From assembly GCA_023421135.1 (NCBI GenBank), contig JAEZUG010000096.1:1-17776 (forward strand): a stretch of DNA of 17,776 nucleotides. Reading direction: 5' to 3'. The stretch comes from Candidatus Cloacimonadota bacterium (lineage in GTDB: Bacteria > Cloacimonadota > Cloacimonadia > Cloacimonadales > Cloacimonadaceae). The notes under the pieces are model-generated. The model saw nothing but the letters and a program-made list of their open reading frames with translations. It ran no database searches and was not told the DNA's origin. This document shows positions 1 through 5,911 of the stretch, piece by piece (the first letter of the stretch is position 1; each line of letters begins with the position of its first letter). Position numbers and translations under genes: made by a program.

Positions 1-21
1 CACGGTGATGCGAAGCGAACC

Positions 22-61
22 GTGGGGACATGGGGTCGTGGGGACGTGGTGGCGTGGGGAC
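22..61. repeat. G-rich 8-bp tandem repeat, five units
   Basis: Five consecutive 8-bp units are read directly: GTGGGGAC, ATGGGGTC, GTGGGGAC, GTGGTGGC, GTGGGGAC. Four runs of GGGG fall at 24-27, 32-35, 40-43 and 56-59, so the plus strand could form a G-quadruplex. The array starts 21 bases from the window edge and could extend leftward in degenerate form. No gene is seen here; the open frame across it (5-229) has no family resemblance and also crosses a hairpin. Confidence 0.75.
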
Positions 62-96
62 GAGAATCAATTATCGTCGCGCAGCGACTCCTCAAC

Positions 97-139
97 TAGC
101 CCGGAGGGCGCTGATCATAGCCCAGGACGGAGTCCTGGG
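97..139 (-). repeat. REP-like element, copy 1 (reverse)
   Basis: Read on the minus strand, this is the palindrome CCCAGGAC-TCC-GTCCTGGG, the linker CTATGATCA and a second hairpin GCCC-TCC-GGGC. The whole 43-bp design recurs at 262-304 and 1208-1250, and partly at five other places within 1-1380. The GGGC closing the first hairpin could alternatively pair with the first GCCC of the second. Confidence 0.8.
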
Positions 140-171
140 AGGACGAATAAGACAAACCACAATTCCAAAAG

Positions 172-227
172 AGCACCCTCCCCTCTGGATTTGAGCGCTC
201 GCGCTCAAATCCAGAGGGGAGGGTGCT
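172..227. repeat. Large perfect hairpin, copy 1 (27-bp arms, 2-nt loop TC)
   Basis: The left arm at 172-198 (AGCACCCTCC...GAGCGC) is the exact reverse complement of 201-227, with only TC between them. The second copy at 1117-1172 keeps perfect pairing although a base pair differs, so complementarity itself seems maintained. It could act as a cruciform, an extrusion site for a single-strand transposase, or a transcript-end structure; there is no T-tract after it to suggest a classical terminator. Confidence 0.92.
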
Positions 228-261
228 AATTGCTTCTTACGAGATCAAATACAAACCAAAA

Positions 262-304
262 CCCAGGACTGCGTCCTGGGCTATGATCAGCGCCCTCCGG
301 GCTA
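262..304 (+). repeat. REP-like element, copy 2 (forward)
   Basis: This begins CCCAGGACTGCGTCCTGGG (8-bp arms, TGC loop), then CTATGATCA, then the small hairpin GCCC-TCC-GGGC. It is identical to copy 6 (1208-1250) and opposite in orientation to copy 1, with the large hairpin between, as in bacterial interspersed mosaic elements. Confidence 0.85.
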
Positions 305-399
305 TCCTAAACGCATAGCTGGGAGAATGATTGGTAAAACTGGGATTATGATGATTCCGTCCTGAGGCAGGGAGAATTCCGCATCCATGGGATCCCTAA

Positions 400-418
400 G
401 ACTGCGTCCTGGGAGGAC
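400..418 (+). repeat. REP-like element, copy 3 (partial)
   Basis: Only the GACTGCGTCCTGGG half of the palindrome is retained, followed by AGGAC instead of the usual CTATGATCA. The same AGGAC follows the palindromes of copies 1 and 5, so this may be a recombined or decayed unit. Confidence 0.55.
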
Positions 419-440
419 AAGAGAATCATCTCCAATAGAA

Positions 441-480
441 GACTGCGTTCTGGACTATGATCAGCGCCCTTCGAGCTATC
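441..480 (+). repeat. REP-like element, copy 4, abutting the transposase 3' end
   Basis: This reads GACTGCGTTCTGGACTATG then ATCAGCGCCCT and TCGAGCTATC, a diverged forward element that lacks the left CCCAG arm. It ends only 3 bases before the transposase stop codon, on its downstream side. With copy 5 it forms an inverted pair around the gene, as expected for the ends recognised by a RAYT. Confidence 0.7.
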
Positions 481-483
481 GAC

Positions 484-927
484 TCAATATCTTGTCTGTT
501 CCGGTAGACTTAAGCCTGCTGCTATAAGCAACTCCCGGAATTCATCCTCGAAGCTCTTACTGCTGTGATGTTCTTCTTGATTATTGATGTATGAACTAAC
601 CCGCTCCAATTGAGGAACGCCGACAGAGAAAGCTGAATAACCTTCCTGCCAGGAGAAAAGCGGTTCATGATTATTCTTGATCCAAGCGCTACTGCGGGAT
701 TTGATCTCTTTCACTAGCTCAGCATATGAAACAGTGCCGGGTAATGAGCATAGTATATGGATGTGATCCGAAGTTCCACCTATAGCTTTAAGGATAGCTC
801 CCTTACTCTTGATGATGCCACAGATATATTGGTGGAAATCATCTTTCCATTGTTGTTGAACAAATGGCCTACGCTCTTTGCAGGCAAAGATAAGATGCAG
901 ATACACGGAGTAGAACGAGTGTGCCAT
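484..927 (-). CDS. IS200/IS605-family HUH (Y1) transposase, probable RAYT
   Basis: This is a 147-residue protein of the small Y1 transposase family, which cuts and joins single-stranded DNA through a 5'-phosphotyrosine. The HUH motif is H55-I-H57 (in SDHIHILC) and the catalytic tyrosine is probably Y113 in the family-typical context SSYINNQEEHH. Length matches IS200 TnpA (about 140-155 residues), and there is no sign of frameshift, so it may be active. The ATG at 927 is supported by GGAG about five bases upstream on the minus strand. There is no accessory tnpB. REP-like elements and large hairpins lie on both sides, which favours a REP-associated transposase over a plain IS200 copy. Family assignment is firm; RAYT status is inferred from context. 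Confidence 0.9.
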   Translation of the reverse strand: MAHSFYSVYLHLIFACKERRPFVQQQWKDDFHQYICGIIKSKGAILKAIGGTSDHIHILCSLPGTVSYAELVKEIKSRSSAWIKNNHEPLFSWQEGYSAFSVGVPQLERVSSYINNQEEHHSSKSFEDEFRELLIAAGLSLPEQTRY

Positions 928-1048
928 TTCAGCTCCAATCTAGTTTTGCACAGTTGATGGAGTTCATGGTAATAGGTCAAGAGGTTTTTATATGCCGAGA
1001 AAAGAATCCGATAATCCTGAGCTGGCCAGTAAATCCGGAACGAAGTGG
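928..1048. other. Spacer between transposase start and right repeat copy
   Basis: This holds the transposase ribosome-binding site (GGAG on the minus strand, just right of 927) and presumably its promoter. I see no convincing -35/-10 pair and no other gene. Confidence 0.4.
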
Positions 1049-1083
1049 AGGACGCGGATTATAGCCCAGGACGCAGTCCTGGG
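1049..1083 (-). repeat. REP-like element, copy 5 (reverse)
   Basis: On the minus strand it reads CCCAGGACTGCGTCCTGGG followed by CTATAATCCGCGTCC. The main palindrome is perfect, but the distal small hairpin is lost. It faces copy 4 across the transposase gene. Confidence 0.75.
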
Positions 1084-1116
1084 AGGACGAATAAGACAAA
1101 CCACATTTTCAAAAAG

Positions 1117-1172
1117 AGCACCCTCCCCCCTGGATTTGAGCGCGAGCGCTCAAATCCAGGGGGGAGGGTGCT
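1117..1172. repeat. Large perfect hairpin, copy 2 (27-bp arms, 2-nt loop GA)
   Basis: The arms 1117-1143 and 1146-1172 are exact reverse complements. Relative to copy 1 there is one compensated pair change (T-A to C-G in the CCCTCCC[C/T]CTGG segment), and the loop is GA where copy 1 has TC, its reverse complement. Confidence 0.92.
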
Positions 1173-1207
1173 AATTGCTTCTTACAAGATCAGATACAAA
1201 ACCAAAA

Positions 1208-1250
1208 CCCAGGACTGCGTCCTGGGCTATGATCAGCGCCCTCCGGGCTA
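1208..1250 (+). repeat. REP-like element, copy 6 (forward)
   Basis: All 43 bases match copy 2 at 262-304: the CCCAGGACTGCGTCCTGGG palindrome, the TATGATCA linker and the GCCC-TCC-GGGC hairpin. Identity here, against scattered differences nearby, suggests the element is under constraint or gene conversion. Confidence 0.85.
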
Positions 1251-1341
1251 TCCTAAACGCATCGCTGGGAGAATGATTGGTGAAACTGGGATTATGATGG
1301 CTCCGTTCTGAGGCATGGATAGATTTATATCCACGGGAGAA

Positions 1342-1376
1342 CTGAAGACAGCGTCCTGGGCAATGATCAGCGCCCT
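1342..1376 (+). repeat. REP-like element, copy 7 (degenerate left arm)
   Basis: This reads AAGACAGCGTCCTGGG, then CAATGATCAGCGCCCT. The left arm no longer pairs well, but the right part keeps the TGATCAGCGCCCT signature. It marks the right limit of the repeat island. Confidence 0.65.
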
Positions 1377-1590
1377 GCTGCCATTCTATCGCAGAATCCA
1401 TAATGAGATCATACTACGTTACTATATCACCACACACACCACACACACCGTAGCAAAATAATAACAATCACAACACCAATCCCAGCTCCAGAAACCCGCA
1501 CAATCGCCTGAGTGAAGAAATATTCCATCACGTAAATACATATTAACGCAACACATAGCTCACCCACCCCAAAGAAGAATAAAAAAAACT
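1377..1590. other. AT- and CA-rich intergenic region upstream of the pilin promoter
   Basis: There is no gene. Visible structure: two 9-bp units CCACACACA at 1430-1447, an imperfect dyad at 1531-1548, and an A-rich run around 1578-1588. An A-tract between a possible activator site and a sigma-54 promoter would suit DNA bending, but no IHF-type site could be confirmed by eye. Confidence 0.5.
1531..1548. promoter_or_regulatory. Imperfect dyad, possible activator-binding site
   Basis: CGTAAATA-CA-TATTAACG is an 8+8 dyad with one mismatched pair. It is centred about 57 bp upstream of the -24 element of the putative sigma-54 promoter, within the range where enhancer-binding activators sit. The role is inferred from position only. 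Confidence 0.3.
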
Positions 1591-1596
1591 GCCAAT

Positions 1597-1611
1597 TGGC
1601 ACGGATGCTGC
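1597..1611 (+). promoter_or_regulatory. Sigma-54 (-24/-12) promoter for the pilin gene
   Basis: TGGCACGGATGCTGC matches the sigma-54 consensus TGGCAC-N5-TTGC at the essential positions, with GG and GC separated by exactly 10 bases. The predicted transcription start is about 1623, leaving a leader of about 78 bases before the pilin ATG. Sigma-54 control of major pilin genes through PilS/PilR is well established in other bacteria. No NtrC-type activator is encoded in this window, so it would have to lie elsewhere. Confidence 0.7.
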
Positions 1612-1700
1612 GTTATAGCTATCCTGTTACGGGCAATGCCTGTGGCGAAAGAATAGAGTGTGAACCCAAGAAAATATTACACAAAAAAAAGGAGATTACC

Positions 1701-2138
1701 ATGGGAACTCAACAAATTCTACTCATCGTACTTAGCGTTATCATCGTTGGTGTCGCTATCGCAGTCGGAATCACCATGTTCCGCAACCAGGCTTATAACT
1801 CAAACGCCACCTCTTTGGCTTCTGAAATGCAGACCTACGCTTCACAAGTTGTGACTTGGTACAAGACTCCTGTCTCCCAGGGCGGAAAAGGCCAGGGAGA
1901 CGTTGTCACAGGCGATGCTACCGCTCTTGCAGCCTTCATAGGCTTCACAGAGACAGATAATAAACTCAATACAGAGTCTGGCACTTACAAGCTCACCTCT
2001 ACTGCTGCCGGCTTGATCACTCTTGATGCAGTAGGAAAAGAAGTCAAGAATGGATTGAAGCCCAGGCTCACAACAACTATCTCAATTCCGGATTGTGTAA
2101 TTACTTCTACCCCTAAACCTCCTGCAACGGGTTTATAA
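1701..2138 (+). CDS. Major pilin-like protein with minimal MG leader and no Glu5
   Basis: A 145-residue protein: a hydrophobic helix (residues about 5-26, QILLIVLSVIIVGVAIAVG) continues into an amphipathic helix (SNATSLASEMQTYASQVVTW), then a Gly/Thr-rich globular part. This is the layout of a type IV pilin. The start at 1701 is chosen because GGAG at 1691-1694 sits six bases upstream and because the longer frame from 1596 would begin before the predicted sigma-54 start. If so, the leader is at most Met-Gly, and the usual Glu at mature position 5 is absent. It is the first gene, has its own strong promoter and is followed by a stem-loop, which fits high expression of a structural subunit. From memory, MG(S/T)QQ(I/L)LLI proteins recur in FCB-group genomes without a described function. 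Confidence 0.75.
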   Translation: MGTQQILLIVLSVIIVGVAIAVGITMFRNQAYNSNATSLASEMQTYASQVVTWYKTPVSQGGKGQGDVVTGDATALAAFIGFTETDNKLNTESGTYKLTSTAAGLITLDAVGKEVKNGLKPRLTTTISIPDCVITSTPKPPATGL

Positions 2139-2186
2139 GCTGAAGATTGTTGCTGTACTTTTAAACTAGTCTACAGCGTTGATATT

Positions 2187-2216
2187 GGAATGGTCAAGAA
2201 TTATCTTGACCATTCC
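2187..2216 (+). terminator. Strong stem-loop after the pilin gene
   Basis: GGAATGGTCAAG (2187-2198) pairs perfectly with CTTGACCATTCC (2205-2216) around AATTAT; A2199-T2204 can also pair, giving 13 bp. No T-run follows, so a partial terminator or a 3' RNA-stabilising structure is more likely than a full intrinsic terminator. Either would give more pilin than downstream machinery. Confidence 0.6.
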
Positions 2217-2360
2217 TCACATATAGGGAAACTTGGGTTGCCTTAAGATTCCAGTGCTAAACGGGCTCTTAAGAGAACCTTAAGTTAATGAGGATATCTG
2301 CATTGGATATCACAATACAAGGTGAGAAATGTTCTATAACGTTAGAGCTAAGGATAAGAG
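2217..2360. other. Spacer between pilin and gspF-like gene
   Basis: The TTAAG motif occurs three times: CCTTAAG at 2241, the perfect palindrome CTCTTAAGAG at 2267-2276, and CCTTAAG at 2278. GATATC is repeated further on (about 2293 and 2306). A secondary promoter or a regulator site is possible, but no sigma-54 or clear sigma-70 pattern was recognised. Confidence 0.35.
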
Positions 2361-3701
2361 ATGATAGCTGAATATCGCTTCAAGGCCTATAACCCTCAAG
2401 GGAAACTGGTTCAGGGTAATTTCTCAGTGCGCTCCAAAAAGGAAGCGAAGGCATACATTGCCAAGCTCACAGAGAGATTTCAGCTACGCATCGAACTTCT
2501 GGAAAAGAAGAAAGACTTCCTTTACACGATCAAAAATCCTGGCAAGAAGCCCATCAAGGGCAGGCAGGGTGCCTTCACCAAAGATGAGGTGGAAAGCGCC
2601 CTCCGCAAGATGGGCTACTCCAACTTCCGGGTCAATCCGGTTCTTTTTGACCTCCCCATCAAGCCAGGTTCTCAGGATATTCTGATGTTTATCAAGCTCT
2701 CCACCAATATGCTCAAAGACAAAATGAGCTTTGGCAGAGTGCTTTCCATGCTCTCCGAGGAGCAAACTAATCAAGTGCTCAAGAATGCCCTGATCCAGAT
2801 TGAGAACCAGCTTAAGGGCGGTGCCGAAGGTAGGGACGTCTTTATGCAGTATGAGCACGTCTTTGGCCGCTTCCCTGCATTTATGCTGGGTCTGGCTACC
2901 AAGAGCGGTAATATGACCGAGATCTTTGAAGCCACCACGAAGTTCATCGAGCGGGATGAGGAGATCAAGAAGAATATCAAGAAAGCCCTGATCTCCCCCA
3001 TGTTTGCTGTGCTTGCCACCCTGATGGCTGTGATGTACTACATTGTGAAGATCTTTCCTGCCACTGCCGAACTCTTTTTGGCTTACGACATGGAACTCCC
3101 GCCCATGACCATGGCAACTCTGGATCTTTCTCACCTCCTGGCCAGGATTTGGTGGTTGATCATTATTCTGATAGCCACTCCCATTATAATAATCTGGCGC
3201 TGGTGGTCCACACCCAGTGGCAGAGTCTGGCGGGATCAGCAGATGATTAAGTTGCCCCTGATTGGCCATTTGATCCATAAATCCAGTATAGAGATCTATT
3301 TCCGGGTTTTTGGCACCATCTATGCCGGAGCCGGCGACAATATCGAAACCATCCGCACCGCCGCAGAAGCCTGCCGTAATGCCTGGATGGAAAAGAAGAT
3401 CAAGCTTATCACCATCACACTGATGCTGCGCGAGGGTGAAGCCTTTGTACCAGCCATGGAAGCCTCCGGGGTTTTCAATCGCACTACCATCACCCGGCTC
3501 AAGACCGGCCAGGAAACCGGTAACATCCTGCAGGCTGCCCAGCAGATCTGCTCCTTCTATGAAGCTGAGACCACCTATAAGATGAACGCTCTTGTAGAGT
3601 ATATTCAGACCATTGTGGCGCTCTTCATCACCATAGCCATCACTTTCCTTACCATAGTTTCGGCAGAAATTGCCACCATCTCTCCGCCCACAGCGATGTA
3701 A
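2361..3701 (+). CDS. Type IV pilus / type II secretion platform protein (GspF/PilC family)
   Basis: A 446-residue inner-membrane protein expected to couple the assembly ATPase to pilin extraction. The N-terminal 35 residues (YRFKAYNPQGKLVQGNF...) match the conserved start of the GspF family. Two GspF repeats lie at about 108-233 and 308-432. Three membrane helices are visible at about 212-232, 263-281 and 414-434, the family topology. The LATKSGNMTEIFE and LKTGQETGNILQA segments correspond to the repeated G-E-x-x-G-x-L signature. The region 50-100 is a family-variable cytoplasmic insertion. AAGGA precedes the ATG. The next gene starts 5 bp after the stop, so the two are translationally linked. 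Length is close to the usual 400. Confidence 0.93.
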   Translation: MIAEYRFKAYNPQGKLVQGNFSVRSKKEAKAYIAKLTERFQLRIELLEKKKDFLYTIKNPGKKPIKGRQGAFTKDEVESALRKMGYSNFRVNPVLFDLPIKPGSQDILMFIKLSTNMLKDKMSFGRVLSMLSEEQTNQVLKNALIQIENQLKGGAEGRDVFMQYEHVFGRFPAFMLGLATKSGNMTEIFEATTKFIERDEEIKKNIKKALISPMFAVLATLMAVMYYIVKIFPATAELFLAYDMELPPMTMATLDLSHLLARIWWLIIILIATPIIIIWRWWSTPSGRVWRDQQMIKLPLIGHLIHKSSIEIYFRVFGTIYAGAGDNIETIRTAAEACRNAWMEKKIKLITITLMLREGEAFVPAMEASGVFNRTTITRLKTGQETGNILQAAQQICSFYEAETTYKMNALVEYIQTIVALFITIAITFLTIVSAEIATISPPTAM

Positions 3702-3706
3702 GGGAT

Positions 3707-5479
3707 ATGGAAACTCTCACCAAGTTCGGCGCTTACCTGGTTCGCAACAGCTATTTCGAGCTGCAGATGATCCAGGAAGCCACCCGTAAGATCACCGAGT
3801 TTGGAGACGTCTCGCCCAGTGCCCTGGCGCAGATTTTGGTGGAGGAATACCACGCTACCCATGATCTGGTCTATGAAGCTCTGGCGCGGCACTATGCCTT
3901 CCCCAAACACGAGATCAGCATGGAAGAGCTCACGGATGCCCAGATCAAACAAACCAAGGAGATTCTGGATACCCTGCCGGAAGAATTTCGCAAGAAACTC
4001 TTTTATCACAAGATCTTCCCCTTTGATACCATCGGCATGAACAAGGAAGTCCTGAGGGTACTGGCCAGCAATACCACCGATAAACTGCTTCAGGAGATTG
4101 GACTCAATGCTCCCTATCGCCGGGTGGAAATTTATTGGACCAGACTCAAGACCATTGAAGAGCTGATCAACCGCATTGCTCCCCAGAAAAATGAATTCCT
4201 GCAACTCCTGGAAGAAGCCGGGGACATCCTGGTCGATGATGGCTCCATGCAGGAGCTGGACGAGCAAGCTCTCGATGAGGAAATCAACAAGAGCCTGCTG
4301 GTCAACCTCTTTGAAGGCGCTCTGATCGAAGCCGTGCGCACCGATGCTTCCGATATTCACATCATCCCCAATGGCAAGACCGCCGTTGACCTGTATATGC
4401 GCGTCGATGGTAAGCTGGCTCTCTGGCACCGGCAGGAAAACACTCCTCCGGAAGCTTTTGCAGCAGTGGTCAAAGACCGCAGCGTGGGCGTGGACCGCTT
4501 TGAGCGGGATTCTGCCCAGGATGGTTTTGCCCAGAGGCTGATAGACGAGCATCTGATCCGCTTCCGCGTTTCGATCCTGCCCATCGTTTCGGCAGAGTAT
4601 GAGCGCAGGTTTGAAAGCGTCGTGATCCGTGTGATCGATGACCGCAAGGTGATTGCAGACTTCCGCAAGCTGGGTTTCCAGGAGCAAGCTGAAAAAGAAT
4701 TCGTCAAATCCATCAATACCTCCAAGGGCATTGTGATCGTGACCGGCCCCACAGGTAGTGGAAAAAGCACGACCCTGATGGCAGCCCTCTTCCAAATCAT
4801 CAACCCCACTTTAAACGTACTCACCTGTGAAGACCCCGTCGAGTATGTGATCAATGGAGCCAGGCAGCTTAAAATTGGGCACAAGATGAGCTTTGATCAG
4901 GCCATTCGCGCCATCCTGCGGCACGACCCGGACGTCGTGATGGTGGGTGAGATTCGTGATAAGATCACTGCAGAAATCGCCGTGAAGCTTGCCAACACGG
5001 GTCACCTCACCCTTTCCACTCTACACACCAATGATGCTCCTTCGGCCATTGCCCGGCTTTACAAGATGGGGATCGAGCCATTCCTGCTGGCCTATTCCAT
5101 CAATATCATCATTGCCCAGCGTCTGGTTCGCAAGCTCTGCGAGCGCTGCAAGCGTCCCATCACTCCCGAGAACTATCCTGCTGCTCTGGCCTTGGGTCTC
5201 AGCCAGGAAGACCTCGATTCCGGCACTATCTACGAGCCGGTGGGTTGCCAGCATTGCAAAGAAGGCTATAAAGGCAGAATCAATATCGCTGAAGCTCTGT
5301 ATTTCTACCCGGAAATCCGCAACGAGATCGTACGCTCTGCCAATGACATCGATGAGGAACGGATCCGCGCCGTGGCGGAAAAACACGGCATGCTTTCCAT
5401 GAGAGATTCTGGTATAGACCGCATCCGCAATGGCCTCACCGGAATTGCCGAAGTGCTCTATGCCACAAGTGAGGATTAG
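3707..5479 (+). CDS. Pilus assembly ATPase (GspE/PilB family)
   Basis: A 590-residue cytoplasmic hexameric ATPase expected to power filament extension. An MshEN/GspE N-terminal domain covers about 35-150. The motor core is complete: Walker A GPTGSGKST (347-355), Asp box CEDPVEY (374-380), Walker B DPDVVMVGEIRD (407-418) and His box TGHLTLSTLHTND (431-443). The zinc tetracysteine is C478, C481, C514 and C517. The C-terminus MRDSGIDRIRNGLTGIAEVL is typical of PilB/GspE. Nothing is missing, so this is very likely the active extension motor. It sits between the platform gene and the minor pilins, and the next start codon follows after 3 bp. Confidence 0.96.
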   Translation: METLTKFGAYLVRNSYFELQMIQEATRKITEFGDVSPSALAQILVEEYHATHDLVYEALARHYAFPKHEISMEELTDAQIKQTKEILDTLPEEFRKKLFYHKIFPFDTIGMNKEVLRVLASNTTDKLLQEIGLNAPYRRVEIYWTRLKTIEELINRIAPQKNEFLQLLEEAGDILVDDGSMQELDEQALDEEINKSLLVNLFEGALIEAVRTDASDIHIIPNGKTAVDLYMRVDGKLALWHRQENTPPEAFAAVVKDRSVGVDRFERDSAQDGFAQRLIDEHLIRFRVSILPIVSAEYERRFESVVIRVIDDRKVIADFRKLGFQEQAEKEFVKSINTSKGIVIVTGPTGSGKSTTLMAALFQIINPTLNVLTCEDPVEYVINGARQLKIGHKMSFDQAIRAILRHDPDVVMVGEIRDKITAEIAVKLANTGHLTLSTLHTNDAPSAIARLYKMGIEPFLLAYSINIIIAQRLVRKLCERCKRPITPENYPAALALGLSQEDLDSGTIYEPVGCQHCKEGYKGRINIAEALYFYPEIRNEIVRSANDIDEERIRAVAEKHGMLSMRDSGIDRIRNGLTGIAEVLYATSED

Positions 5480-5482
5480 ATT

Positions 5483-5911
5483 ATGAACATGATGGATATG
5501 GTAATGGCATTGATGGCAGTGGTATTTTTCACCACGATATCCATGGTTTACAATCGGTCTCTGCACATGCAGACGGATAACCTGAATGATGCCACCCTGA
5601 TCGTGCAATCCACCCAGATTTGTCACAGTGTGCTGGATGAGATCGATGCCAAGCTCTTTTCCCATCAATTGACCTTCTCTACCGTGGTATCAAACTACAA
5701 TTTCACCCAGACCAGAACCTACCCTCACCTGGGTGCCGTCTATCAGGTACAGGTGGTCGCCGTGGATTGCGATACCCTCGGCGTAACTCTGGCCTCACCT
5801 CCTTCCGATAACCCCAATAAAAGGGTAACAGTCACTGTTCGCGGCCCGGCTGCTCTCAGGAGCCCGGTGACCCTTCAGAGGCTTTATACCAAGACGAATC
5901 TGCATATATGA
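5483..5911 (+). CDS. Minor pilin, GspI/PilV-like position, Asp at residue 5
   Basis: A 142-residue protein with an N-terminal hydrophobic helix (MNMMDMVMALMAVVFF..., about 1-22), an amphipathic helix to about residue 60, and a small beta-rich domain. C47 and C96 could form a disulfide. No longer leader is possible: an in-frame TAG lies at 5477-5479, two codons before the ATG. Because Met-Asn starts are normally not trimmed, D5 would occupy the position of the invariant Glu5 of mature type IV pilins. It is first of three minor-pilin-like genes ordered by rising size, as in gspI-gspJ-gspK. The class is inferred from architecture and context, not from strong sequence identity. Confidence 0.75.
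   Translation: MNMMDMVMALMAVVFFTTISMVYNRSLHMQTDNLNDATLIVQSTQICHSVLDEIDAKLFSHQLTFSTVVSNYNFTQTRTYPHLGAVYQVQVVAVDCDTLGVTLASPPSDNPNKRVTVTVRGPAALRSPVTLQRLYTKTNLHI

Larger units (their letters stand above)
97..413. repeat. Left copy of a ~300-bp repeat flanking the transposase
   Basis: This block contains a reverse REP-like element, a 56-bp hairpin, a forward REP-like element and a tail. It is colinear with 1049-1360 on the other side of the transposase gene, in direct orientation and with scattered substitutions. The clearest match is 105-369 against 1049-1315; after that it weakens but reaches the shared GCGTCCTGGG at the right end. It contains no credible gene. It may come from duplication or insertion of a composite REP unit. 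Confidence 0.85.
1049..1360. repeat. Right copy of the ~300-bp repeat
   Basis: Direct-orientation partner of 97-413, with the same order: reverse REP, large hairpin, forward REP, and a tail containing CTATCCTAAACGCAT and GGGAGAATGATTGGT. Substitutions relative to the left copy are scattered, so the duplication is not recent. Confidence 0.85.

Noticed and set aside
5..229. Small open frame at the left end, and a similar one at 992-1174
   Set aside because: Both end in the same peptide only because they read through the duplicated hairpin; no ribosome-binding site or protein-like features.
104..1376. CRISPR array from recurring palindromic repeats
   Set aside because: Copies are in both orientations, spacing is irregular (from tens to hundreds of bases), and no cas genes are present; REP-like elements explain them better.
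1596..1700. Longer pilin reading frame starting at 1596, giving a basic KKKEITMG leader before TQQ
   Set aside because: It looks tempting as a prepilin leader, but those codons are the A-rich ribosome-binding region (GGAG at 1691-1694), and the frame would begin upstream of the predicted sigma-54 transcript start. No standard start codon lies just before the KKK.
1623..1700. Riboswitch (for example c-di-GMP) in the pilin leader
   Set aside because: The leader has only a weak GGGC-AAT-GCCT hairpin and none of the conserved GEMM core could be recognised.
3605..4795. 396-codon open frame on the minus strand opposite gspE
   Set aside because: It is antisense to a clearly conserved ATPase, has His/Asp/Gly-rich composition typical of shadow frames, and shows no domain.
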